From positions 37,838,344-37,902,343 of the forward strand of contig NC_059474.1 of NCBI RefSeq assembly GCF_018139145.2: a stretch of 64,000 nt of DNA, read 5' to 3'. Below, in pieces: positions 1 through 10,914 of the stretch. How positions within the stretch are numbered: the stretch's first letter is position 1; every line of letters starts with the position of its first letter. This stretch comes from Gymnogyps californianus. Its lineage: Eukaryota; Chordata; Aves; Accipitriformes; Cathartidae. The position numbers and the translations under genes are program-made. The notes below the pieces were generated by a model. It did no database searches. It was not told where the DNA came from and saw only the letters and a program-made list of their open reading frames with translations.

Positions 1-140
1 AGCTACAATATAAGGAACTAATGAAGTAGTATCGTACCTCACTAGGATGTCAGTCCTGGAAGCTTTAGCATACCAGTTCAGTGTGTGCCACGCTTCTGAT
101 AGGACACAATACAGTTTTCTTAGAAAGCAATCTGTCAGTC

Positions 141-257
141 TCAATTTCTGAATGCCTTATCCATAAAATCATGAAGCAGGTTGGCTTCGTCAAACGAGAC
201 ATAACTCAGATTTGCAACGTACCATTTGCCAGAATCCCGGTGATAAAATTCTAGAGT
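141..257 (-). other. Candidate terminal coding exon (unidentified)
   Basis: On the minus strand a run of pyrimidines leads to a CCCAG acceptor just above 257. It is followed by an open frame of 38 codons that starts TLEFYHRDSGKWYV and ends DFMDKAFRN before a TGA at 141-143. The stretch has several CpG-containing codons and no internal stop, and it reads like protein. I do not recognise the family. It starts in phase 0, which fits the phase-0 end of the candidate at 2148-2212. The same frame stays open upstream of the acceptor to about 344, so the splice site is not required by the frame. A chance open frame is equally possible. Confidence 0.18.
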
Positions 258-2147
258 CTGGGTTTTCATGCAAAGACAGAAAAAAAGACTTGGGAGTCTT
301 TTGAGGGAGTCTATGTTCTCCCTACTGACTGAAGAAGCAGCCAAGAGGATTTGGCAGATGCTTACAAGAAATTCAGTTTAAAACTTATTAAAAAAAAATG
401 AAACGCACAAAAACCCAACACAAATCAAACAGAACAGGTTTTCTTGATTTCAGAAAAGCAGGATGAAGGGCAATAGCAACTGTAATTGCATTCCCTTCCC
501 CCCTCTCCCCTTTGCAGATGCCCTCGTTTGAACACTCATCCAAGAGGAGCAAACCTGTGCTCCAGCGCTCCACAACCAAACAGGCCTGAGTGCACAAGGG
601 ATCATCCCACACTTCGCCTGCTGAAGCTGGGCCTTGGTGTGGCACATAGGAGAGCCATGAAGCCAGGACAGCAAGAAGAAGAAGTTTGATAGGGTCTGGA
701 GAAAATAGGCAGCACAACATTAGCTTATTGCTTGTATCTACTTTGTTTTATCATTAAAAAAGATCTTTTCAGCCACGTTTAAATAAGAAGTTTCTGACCT
801 GCAGCTATTACTTCAGTCAGTCTGTTTTGAGTGCATTTCGAAGGGTTGACTGACACAGTTCCCTCAGACAGGAAATATGAGCCAGATGCTCACGATTTCA
901 GAAAGCTTTAATCTAATTATATTTCTATATACGAAGTAGCCCAATAAATATGATTCTTGCCAATGCTAGTGAAAGGCCAGAGGCTTTGCACTGACCTGGC
1001 AGCACAGGGTCTTGGGAGCTGTCTGGGGTTGTCTTGACTTGAGCTGGTTTTAACAGTTGCCAGGTGATCGAGCAACTATTGCCTGGCCTGGCCCTGAAAA
1101 TAGCAGGGGGGAAAGTCTGATGCCCCGCGGTAGTCACTGGGTAACAGAGAGAAGCCCTTTATGTCAGCTGAGGTTGGGGGAGGCTTTGGGGCAACTTTCA
1201 AAACCTGAGCTGGGAATTGATGAGAATAAAGCAGGCTACAATAAAACATATAAAACCAGCCCCAAGTGGACCAAGATCAAGAAGGAAGCCAGCCCCGCCA
1301 TGAACACCATGCTCCCTGCGGTGGAGGGCAGGGAACGCTGGTGACCCCTCCACACCTGCCATTTTGTTTCCACCCTCACAACACATAGGAACACTGGAAG
1401 GGTGAGCGTAACACCAAAAACGGGTAGGCATTTGGAAGTTTTGTTTAACAATTTAAAATGTATTATTAAAGAGGCTTTTTACATTACTATGGGCTATTAG
1501 ACTGTTAAAACATTAACTGAACTACTAGGAAATTCTTAGTTCTTTATCTATGGCATATGCCCTTTTATCTTAAGAAGATTCAGAGTGTATCAATAAAGCG
1601 CATCTTCCCATCCACAAGGAATAGTTTTTAAAAGCAAATAGAGAACTGTAAAACCTTTGGACAATTTTAAAAAACTTGGGTTTCTGAGAGCTGTAGATCA
1701 TTAGCTCTCCTGCCACTTTCCACTGCTTTTTCCTTACTCTCTCCATATGCAAAACCTTTCTCTTTAACAGAGTAATGATAATAATGGATGCTGCCACACA
1801 AGCTCTTGTTTGGGCAATAGCGTCTGACTGACAAGTGTTTGTCATAGGACACTAATGACATGCATGCTAAATCATGGCATAATTATTACACACTGCATCC
1901 AAGTGCTAACTTTTCAAATCTGTAATAAGCATCAATAGCTTTCAGAATAAAAAAAGGACAAGAAACTTTAGAGAACTAGTATTAAATATTAAATATTAAA
2001 CTTTAGAGAATTTAGTATTAAATTTGACCTACTGAAACAAAAGAATTTTAAACACTGTATCATTAAAAGCTAACTACTTCAAGGAAACTATAAAAAGTCC
2101 ATATTTTAAGTAGGCAAAACTCTACATGACATCAAGAAAAGCCTTAC
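258..2147. other. Unique non-coding sequence with a GC-richer patch
   Basis: Mostly AT-rich sequence with stops in all frames. The part from about 1040 to 1380 is GC-richer, contains a CCGCGG site near 1124, and holds an open plus-strand frame of 95 codons (1057-1344) of no recognisable family. I saw no transposon ends or splice structure that would explain this patch. Confidence 0.5.
1963..2023. repeat. Short AT-rich tandem duplication
   Basis: The phrase AAACTTTAGAGAA followed by TAGTATTAAAT occurs at 1963-1987 and again at 1998-2023, a period of about 35 bases. Between and overlapping the copies lies a 7-base TATTAAA-type repeat (1981-2000). It is probably a replication-slippage product. 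Confidence 0.7.
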
Positions 2148-2212
2148 CTTCCACCACTTATCAGTTATAACCAAAACAATCTTACTGCCTATCTTTGAAG
2201 TACATTTTACTA
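2148..2212 (-). other. Candidate short coding exon (unidentified)
   Basis: On the minus strand the segment ends in AAG|GTAAGG, a near-consensus splice donor (donor bases at 2142-2147). It begins after TTCCCATAG, a modest acceptor. One frame is open across it and reads VKCTSKIGSKIVLVITDKWWK. The end phase is 0, matching the start of the candidate terminal exon at 141-257. I recognise no family, the acceptor is weak, and segments this short are often open by chance. Confidence 0.15.
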
Positions 2213-4806
2213 CTATGGGAATTGGTTTATTTGTTTAGATGGATGACTAATTTATATATCTAGTAATTATATTATGGGTTAAAAGATCTGCTTTATTACT
2301 AACACTGTAATCGACTCACAGAGATTACTTGCTGAAACAGCAAACCCTTTTCATGGAGCTTCTTCGTTCCATTACTGCATGAGACCTGTGATTAATATTA
2401 ACCTTTATTTCAACACAGATCTTTACAAAAGTAAGAAGAAAGTATTCTCTTTCTTGATCCTTTGGAAGAAACTGCCCTCACTCCCACAGACCTGAAATAC
2501 CCAAATTCCCAAAGACAGTTTTGTGAAATGAATCCTTTGATGAGCTTCAGAATCAGGCATTTTAACAAAAAAACCCAACCCCGTCTCTATACTCTGCTGC
2601 TACCACCGTTGCTAATGATTACAAGCTTTCAGTACTGTGAATAATTCAGAAACTCATCTGTTCCTTTCAGTGTAAAGACAATGTTGAGAGAAAAAGGTCA
2701 CTTTTTTTTCCCCTTCCAGCCACTGACTTTTCCATCCCAGCACTGGTCCGATCGCATGATACACCTAGTGTTTGACATGCATCCCCTGACAGCTTCTTAG
2801 CAGCAGTTAGTCTGTTTAGCTTAGAGTACAAAAATAATAGGAGCACAAAGGAATGACAACTTTCAGCAGTTATACACACAGTACCAGCACTCGCATTTGC
2901 TGTAGCTATTTCAGATACCCGATGTACAGTAGGCCTATGTTTAATTATAAAATAGACAGATGTCAGCATACGTATTGTAACCAGGCAATCTGGTACTGAT
3001 GCACAGAAACAGTGGTACTTGAAAAACATCTATTAAAAATAAATATGAGCAGTATAATCACCTGTTTTCCAAAGACTAACACTTGAGAATACTCCCCTTC
3101 AGGCCTTTTTGAAAAGACAGTAAATTCAGTGCCACTTCCTCTTTAGCCTTGTGATTAACAAGTACACTGGAAGGCTGTCAATATATACACATACAATACG
3201 CAGTTTCATTTGAAAATGCTATCTGTCAGAGCAAGACAGACTCACGCAATATAGTATTTAAGGGATTAATTACTATTTACTTGAATCTTCTCCTCCCTTC
3301 ACTTAAATTATAACCATTTTTTTGGCCAAGAAAGCTTATTTTAAATACACATGCAAAGGATCTGTATTATAGTGGATGCTTCATTTTCCAAATAAAGATG
3401 ATTAGTTAAAACTTTTTTAACTTGAAATTTTATTGAACTCCAACACGCACCCAATTGAAGGCTGCTGCACTGAACCACGAGTTTGTGTCTAACCATGAAG
3501 AAAGCTAGAGTATTATTTGATACTAAAAAAAATCTGCCAGTTAATACAACAGAACCAGTTAATACCCATCTATTTCATTATTTTCTTCCTCTGGCTGAAA
3601 TCAACTTGATGGTCAAAGAAGATGACTACCTAAGGGAGAATGAAAGATTACGATGCTTCCTCTCTCAAATAAAAAAAATAAAAAACATAAAAAAACCCAA
3701 ACCCCCTCCACAGGGAACAAACCACCCCCCTCCCCAATCCCTAGTGTTTAAATACGGTCTAGCAGGTTGTGGTTTGTTACCTGACATCTTTTCCCCATTT
3801 CCTTCCTTCTAGCCAAATAACTTTAGATATATCACAAAATGTCAAATTTGGTCTCCCTGGTTTTGCTGAAGGACTTTTCAATGCCTTCATTATTGAGATC
3901 AATGAACTCCTCTCTCAGACTTCAGCAGAAAGAACAAGAGCACTGTATCCTGAGGAGGGTAATCCTTCTCCCAGCGTCCTTCACTCAGAACCACCTTCCC
4001 ACACATGTCCCCAAACATGGTTAAAAATGAACAATTTCACAAAAATTAAAAAAACCAAACCAAAACAAAAAACAGTGTGCACTTACTCATCTGCTATAAA
4101 TTTTGTTTTAATATTTTCTTGAGAGAAAATACCACAAATAGATACTTATCATTCTGAGAACAGGACAAAGTCTCTGTTTCTAATTTAAAAGCTCCCTAAA
4201 CATCTCAATTCTATACAGACTGTCAGAAGCACGCTGCACAAAGAGTCAAAAGTGGTTGTGAACTTCCCACCTCTCAAATGCTGCATGTCTGCAATCTCCC
4301 ATTACAAACATCCTGTGTAAAACTGAGTAATCCTGACAGTCATAGTTCATTCCGAGTTCTTAATCATTTTGTATGACCATCTCTGCATCTCTAAAAAAAT
4401 TACATTAATACCATGTGTAGGTCTAGATTATGGCAGGTACTAAAATATTCTAATAAACGCGTAGGCTCCTTTGCACAACTCTAGGGTAACAAGATATTCT
4501 TAGGTGTCTGGTAAAGGGAGCAATTCAAGCATCTGTTTTTCTGGCAGAATTTACATATACTCTATATATTCTAAATGATACAGCAATTTTTACAAGCTTA
4601 AGAAAATGAATTCCGCCCCCGCCCCCCCAGGCAGGTATGCTGCCTGTATATTCAACAGATAGGGAGAACGCTGGGAACACTTCAGATGCGCAACTGTTAG
4701 GCTACTCTCCTACCAATTAACAGAGCAGCTACTGCACTTACAGACAGGAATAATATGAGCTGCAGTCCATGAAGACAGCTGCAGGCTCTCCTTAGCCACA
4801 CAACCT

Positions 4807-5085
4807 ATAGAATCATAGAATCATTTAGGTTGGAAAGGACCTTTAAGATCATTGAGTCCAACCATTAACCTAACACTGCCAAGTCCACCACTAAACCATG
4901 TCCCTAAGCACCACATCTACACGTCTTCTAAATACCTCCAGGGACGGTGACTCAACCACTTCCCTGGGCAGCCTGTTCCAATGCTTGACAACCCTTTCAG
5001 TGAAGAAATTTTTCCTACTATCCAATCTAAACCTCCCCTGGTGCAACTTGAGGCCGTTTTCTCTCGTCCTAAACAAGCACTGAAG
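4807..5085 (-). mobile_element. CR1 LINE, 3' end, 5'-truncated
   Basis: This is the 3' part of an avian chicken-repeat-1 non-LTR retrotransposon inserted in minus orientation. On the plus strand it opens with two copies of the octamer ATAGAATC, the reverse complement of the CR1 tail repeat. It continues through the familiar CR1 phrases TTAGGTTGGAAAGGACC and CAGCCTGTTCCA. Similarity stops near 5085, so it is truncated at the 5' end, as most CR1 copies are. The ORF2 tail is still open, which suggests this is the least decayed of the three CR1 pieces here. The exact subfamily cannot be set by eye. Confidence 0.94.
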
Positions 5086-5097
5086 TCTTAGAAGCAA
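4891..5097 (-). pseudogene. CR1 ORF2 C-terminal fragment
   Basis: The minus-strand frame inside the CR1 copy encodes the extreme C-terminus of the CR1 ORF2 protein (endonuclease and reverse transcriptase). The characteristic string [20 protein letters not shown] lies in the middle, and the frame ends at RDMV and a stop codon. About 60 codons remain of a protein of roughly 900 or more, so the endonuclease and reverse transcriptase domains are missing and the fragment cannot mobilise itself. The first ten or so codons lie at or beyond the CR1 break near 5085, and the ATG-like start is incidental. Confidence 0.88.
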
Positions 5098-5641
5098 GCC
5101 TGCCTCTTCAGGACAAAATGCCTCCCCAAAGGCCGTGACAGATTAAGACGGCCAGAATACAGGAGGCATATCTAGAAATTCATACTATAAGTTCAGCAAT
5201 TTACTGCAGCTACTTAGCTTTTATAAACAAGAGACAAAAAAGAATAAGCTAAGCTCAATATAGACTATGTTCAACAAATCAATAGGCACAGCAGCTCCCA
5301 TTTAGACCAAGACTTTTAACTAAGAAATTGTTAACTCCTTTATCCCAATGTTTTGTCTCAAGCCAATAACAACCAGTAACACTGTGCTCTGTACAATTTC
5401 TGGTGATTTTCCTTGTTGGGAAGAGAGTCAAAGTTTGGGTTTCTCCCACTTCTACTGGTGAAGTGTGGAAGGAAACTGAGCAGCAGAGTAGAAGAGGCAT
5501 TTAATTCAATCCAATGAATTTAAATAAATTTGTACCAGCAGGTTTTACTGTCCAGCTCAGAGTCCTGTCCTTCTGGGCTGCTGCGATGAACACCAATAAC
5601 CAGTGCTCACGAACATGAATTTTTTTGCTAGACTTGCTTAC

Positions 5642-5717
5642 CACCAGTAATCTTCATAACATACCACATTGAAAAAGGAAGGCAAACAAAAATGAAGAGC
5701 TAAGAATTTATCTTCAG
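5642..5717 (-). other. Candidate short coding exon (unidentified)
   Basis: On the minus strand a good acceptor, TTGTTTACAG, precedes the segment, and a strong donor, GTG|GTAAGC, follows it (donor bases 5636-5641). Exactly one frame is open, reading EDKFLALHFCLPSFFNVVCY and continuing EDYW. It starts with two bases completing a prior codon and ends with two bases left over. The family is not recognised. Both splice sites are near consensus, which makes this one of the better exon candidates, but its 76 bases are short enough for the open frame to be chance. Confidence 0.2.
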
Positions 5718-6337
5718 CTGTAAACAAGAAATACCAGTTGGTATAATGACTGCCGTGTACAATTCATTTATTGTGTTACATCCCTCATACCAGCAAGCAC
5801 CAATGCAAATTATACTAAGGAAAAAAAAAATCAATTAAATATTTCTAATTTGTTGTTAAAACACAGCCAGCACATATAACAGTAATATTAATGTAAGACA
5901 CTACCAATTTTTATACAGTTTTTAGTTTCTTACATCTCAATTGTTGCATTTTTGAAAGAAACATCTAGGAAATATGCACAACTGTCAGTAACAAATCAAA
6001 CCAAGTAAAGCATCTCAGTTTACGGTTCATTCCTAAGTTTTGAAATAACTGGAAAACACTGACAAATGATTGAAAACACCTACACAAAAGATTTGCATCA
6101 TTAATTGTTTTAAAGTTTGTAAGTTCAGTGAATGCATTGTCAACATGAAATCTTAAAAAATATTTGTATTTGAGTTATTTATCAGATTCTCATTGTCTCT
6201 CCCTAATATGTTCACACTTTGAATTGTGTGCTGAAAAATGGAAGAATTTCAACAAATTAATTGCTTTTCTCTTTTTACTAAGATCATTAAAGCTTACTGG
6301 TAGCAGTAAAAAACATTGTTCATTAATTTTTATTGGA

Positions 6338-6368
6338 GGGGGGGAGGAGGGAGGAGGGAGGAAGAGGG
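6338..6368 (+). other. Canonical G-quadruplex motif
   Basis: Four runs of at least three G (6338-6344, 6349-6351, 6356-6358, 6366-6368) are separated by loops of 4, 4 and 7 bases. This meets the usual G3+N1-7 rule. The tract is a polypurine GGAGGA-type low-complexity repeat, so it could also form a triplex. No promoter or gene start is recognisable next to it. Confidence 0.8.
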
Positions 6369-8566
6369 CACTATGGTCCAGGCTCAGAGGAAAACAGGCA
6401 TTAAATAAAAAAATGGCAACAAATGGATTTTTGGAATGCGTACACAGCCATATGCTGCTAAACCTGCTAATACTTACATGTATGCTTAATCTTACTACAG
6501 CAAGGAGTCTAATGTCTGGAACAAAATTACACACTCAATTTTCAAGGTCACACACTCATATACATGAGTTAGCCCATTGCTGTGAAAAATATTTCTTGCT
6601 TGCTGAATGACTTACATTCCAGTATTCCAATTTTAAATAAGCTTTGACAACTCACCTTAGAGTGATTAGTCAGAATCCCAGAATTCATGATGAGTATGAA
6701 AAAAACATTGTTTGTACCATACTGTATGGAAACTATCTATAATTACCATAGCTCGCTCTTTCATGGCTATTTAATTGCCTCCCATAATCATTTACAATTC
6801 ACATGCAGCTGTGCATTGTATACAAAAAAAATTCTTGAACAGAATTGTATGAGAATGCCCAAAGCACTTAATACAAAGCCCCTAATATTTTCATATCTAG
6901 CTGTTCAGGTTCGTATGGTGCCTCTCAAGAGTCTTCCAAATATACTTTTTCACAACAACAAAGCAAACCTAATAGACAACACAGATTAAGATTTATGACA
7001 AATTTTCCCTTTTTTAGAAGTTATATTACAAACAACTACATAAAGAACACATAATAGCAAGCTTATTTAGCGTAAAAAATACTTGTCAGTGAAGCTCCAC
7101 TGGTGCGTAATGCTTTGAAACCCATGTTTCAAACAGAGAAAACAATCACAAATCACAACCTTCAGTAAAAGATACAACATGTAAACTATGGCTCGAAGCA
7201 CTCTCTTGGGACATGTGAACTATTTAAATATATAAAAATTTACCTTCATGTGCCAAAATAAGCCTGTGTCTCCCAGTCACGGAATCTTTATCGATTTATA
7301 CATCTTCTTCATTAATTTTTCTCCCAGCGGGAGCCAGCAGCAGTTGCTGGAGGATGCGGAGGGTTTCCCTCCCATCCTCCATAGCAGGTCAGGGTTTGCT
7401 ACAACCCAAAATCCCCAGAGCCAAGCTTACAGCAAAGGGGCTGCGAGCATCCTCTCTTCCTACAGCTCTTCTCACTCCATGTACTCTTCAGGTTTCACTG
7501 CTAACCACTGAATTTAACTCAGGCAAAGAGGAGAAGAATTTCAGGCATACGTTACAGACACAGAACCCAACGGACTCATTAAGAAGGTGTCTTTTGTATA
7601 AGGGTTTTACAGAGCTGCTGAATTCAATATCCCTCACTACTTCCCATACAAAGCTTGCTCAGTTTACAAGAACGCGTGCCTTGTCATTAGTGATCTCCAA
7701 ACCTTCCCTGCAAGGCAAATGATCTGAATGATCCCATTTTGATCATAATCTGAAAAGAGTAACACCATGGTTAGCTACTGTGTGCCATACTGGGGGTAAA
7801 ACGTGACTTTTAAGATTTTCTACCAGCTTGTTGAGAATAGTTGAAGACAAGACCAGCTACACGGCCCTGAGTATTCTGGGTAACTGAAAGGATGTAAAAC
7901 TTTTTTTCCTTCCCCTGACGGTCCACGGGGAGTTTGTCTCGCAGACTGAGAGTACTGGTTTATAATACGGCATTTTCTGTAAGAGCTCAAAGCACACTGC
8001 AGGGAATTTGTTAATTCTCGCGCCCCCACCATTAAATAGAAAAAAGGGGGAAAAAAAAAATCTCTCCAGTTGAGACTACTCCCTTCTGCGGGAAAATGGT
8101 GTTTTAGCAAGGGAAAAACATAATTTGTGTTTTAAAAGAGGCATACATATGAAAAACATTTATTTTTTTAAATTAATTTTTGATGGAAGAACTCAGTGAA
8201 AACAAAAAATATTACCAATAAAGTAGTTACAACTACTCTTGTATTAAGATTCAGCTTTTATGCAGCTACTGCTGCATAACTCAGCACGGCAATCCACCAA
8301 CATTTGTCGACGCTGGTATCTTGAGGTCATCCTTATGAGGAAAACACGTGAACAAACAGTAGGTTATCTGTGATTTTCTTTTTTTTAATGCCATAACATA
8401 TACTTGAAAAAGACAGAATAGAGACCTGAATCAGTGCATATAAAAGAAAGAACATGTTTAAATATTATATTAACAGTATTAATAGCAGCTACAAAACACT
8501 CTTTTTCTGGATAAAGTCAGAAAAAGCAATGAAGACTCAGGAAATAACTTTAAAAAAAAATTGAAA

Positions 8567-8580
8567 ACTTACAGGTAAGT
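8567..8580. other. Back-to-back splice-donor palindrome
   Basis: ACTTAC-AG-GTAAGT is an inverted repeat, so each strand carries a full GTAAGT consensus for U1 snRNA pairing. No convincing exon flanks it on either strand. Confidence 0.5.
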
Positions 8581-9985
8581 GAAGATTTTTCACAAGCATA
8601 AAGTATTTTGCTTAGCTTGAAAAGCATATTTATCTAACATACAATGTTGCTGGTTTACAGTTGTGTACTGCTCATTATTTGAGACATAAAATTTGAGAAT
8701 AAAAATAACTATCAAATCCACTGAAAAAATATTTCTATCTCCATACTTCCAAATAAAATCTACTGCTTATAACTTCTTTGTAATATCTGACTCTTCAAAT
8801 CTAATTGTGTTTTGTTTCAAATATTGTATGTTTATTAAATCTTATGTTCACAACAATTGTCCTAAAGAAATCACTTCCATATTATACATTTTTATTTACA
8901 GCGACTTCTGGGAAGTAGAGAATTTTACAAGGAATGTAGTGACTCCAAGATAATAATAGATGGTAGCTGTGTGATCTAAGTAGTTTTTCTTCAGAAAAAG
9001 GATCAAGTGATAAAGTAGTGTTGTGATTTGTAAAGGTCACATGCTGGCAGATCAAATCAATCTTAATTTTGAGAACAGTGTAAGAATAAAAAAATTCAAT
9101 TTCTAAGTGCTGGATTCTTATCAATGCCTAGCTTTAAAGAGACAATCATAACCATAGCTCTAATTAAGATATTTTGATGAATTCACTGTATTAATTCCTA
9201 CTTCTAAGGTAGAAAACACTGTGTTGAGAAATGTCTGTTTGCAGCAAGATTAACTTTCTGCTCAGATGCCTTCTATCTCCCCACCTACCCTAGCTGCAAA
9301 TATTTTTTCCAATATTGTATTATTTTTACTACTAATAGAGAAATCGCACATATAAAAAAAAATCAAACACAATTCAACAAAATCTATTTGCATTGGATTT
9401 AATCTATTTAACAATATTCTGCAAAGTCCATCTTGAACTTTGGAGAGAGCTTTTAAAACTAAATCTATAAGCTTAAAACAGAAATTTAGTACAAGATACG
9501 TAAAGGACAGAGTCCTGGTCTATCTCATTATCCCTGCCCAAGTATGTTTTAAGCTGCAATGGAAACGGACAAAGAGAAGACTACGGTTTAAGAGAAATAC
9601 ATACGTGTTCTGTCCCTTTGAAAAGAGTAATTCTTACATTTGGGGAGCCAAGTAGAATTTTACCAGCATGAAAAATGTCAGTTCTAGTTTCTTCATTTCA
9701 TGAATATTCAGAAGAACACACATCTGAAGCAACACTTCTTCAGAGATATCGCTTTTGTATGAACAATCTAGCAAAATATTTATTAAAGCAGCCTTATAGG
9801 CAAAGAATGCCTAGACAAGCTAGGTGAAAGACACTGCATATAAGACTTCCCAAGCTTACGGACTCCTCCATTAGTTTAATAAGAATACTTTGTTGTTCCT
9901 TATTAATAAATAAGTTTACATCACTAGAAATATTTGCTACATTTATATTCTGTATGAAGCTTGCTGAAAAGTCTGTGTAAGTCTC

Positions 9986-10801
9986 TTGCATGAAGACGTA
10001 CACCAAGTACGGTGGCAAGGGAGCACAAAGAAAAGCAAAAACTATTTACTGATGACTAACAGCATAACGATGAAAAAAAAAATTGCCATCAAAGTTCCTT
10101 TCCCTTTATTAAAGTTTTATGCTTTCCAGGAAAATACCAGATTTTTAAAAAAATCTCCATATGAACGCAAAGTGATAGTCATTTATCTTGGTCACGAGAA
10201 GGCATCAAGAACACTAAGATTACTGGTATCCTCTTATAGTACCATCTTGTCCAGGCTGGAGAAGGCTTATCCCTCTCGCTTACCTGCAGATCCCAGATGC
10301 CCAGGTGTGGATGCCAGCCCTTCAGCCTCCACCAGTATGTCACAGCCATTTCGCACTTCTAACTTTGAGAATGTGAAAAACATTGAAGTGTCTTTAGCTA
10401 AGAGCGCTCCAAGTAACACCTGCCAAACCCTGAGCACTGTTCAGAGCACAGCTGCTGGACACTTCTACAGTGATACTGTTTATGACAGCATCTTCCAGCA
10501 GATGGAAACACACGCAACATACACAGCTGCTAGCCATAGGAAAAATCTCTCGTCCGTGTAGTAGAAAGTGAAGGACAACAGCGGCTACTCTAGAGCTGAG
10601 AAGACTGTTTACACTATTGATGACAAAGTGATGGCAAGTACCAAAGCTTGGTACTTGCAGCCCTGCCACCTACAAACCAGGAGGAGTGAGAGTCTGTTCC
10701 CAGGGACAGACCAGGCACTGGGTGAGAGCAACACAAGCAGCCAGGGGAACTGTGCATCCAGCACTGTATCTAAGTCCCACAGTAAGAGGGGGTTACCTTG
10801 A
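9986..10801 (+). other. Long open stretch; possible decayed gene copy
   Basis: The frame starting at 9986 runs open for 191 codons, meets two adjacent stops (TAGTAG, 10559-10564), then continues open in the same frame for another 78 codons to a TGA at 10799-10801. From about 10230 on, the sequence is clearly GC-richer than its surroundings and reads like protein, for example ENVKNIEVSLAKSAPSNTCQ and, after the stops, YSRAEKTVYTIDDKVMASTK. A shift of one frame near 10790 would extend the openness to about 10914. I recognise no family, there is no poly(A) tail, and no intact start context. The reading is either a decayed retrocopy or exon, or chance. The antisense strand is also open over part of the region. 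Confidence 0.2.
10634..10658. repeat. Perfect inverted repeat, 11-bp arms
   Basis: GCAAGTACCAA, spacer AGC, TTGGTACTTGC. The arms pair perfectly around a 3-base loop. It lies inside the open GC-richer stretch at 10.0-10.8 kb. It is too short for a pre-miRNA. Confidence 0.85.
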
Positions 10802-10914
10802 TGTGTAAGATGTGCTACCTTGACTGCCAGAGCAACTATCTTAGGGAAAGAGCAAGAATGAAGAATGAGGAGAGAAAAGAACTGTCTTGGGTTTGCTTCT
10901 TCATGTCTGCAGGT

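Larger units (their letters stand above)
5718..9985. other. AT-rich unique sequence, no gene seen
   Basis: Apart from the G-rich tract at 6338-6368 and the small donor palindrome at 8567-8580, I see only AT-rich unique sequence. There are poly(A) and poly(T) runs and short incidental open frames on both strands. A splice-donor-like AAG|GTGAGT occurs on the minus strand at about 6655, with a 22-codon open stretch beside it, but nothing else supports an exon there. Confidence 0.5.

Noticed and set aside
3801..3960. Plus-strand segment after a strong TTCCTTCCTTCTAG acceptor, open for about 50 codons
   Set aside because: A second frame is also open, the donor is weak, the protein is unrecognised, and neighbouring candidates lie on the other strand.
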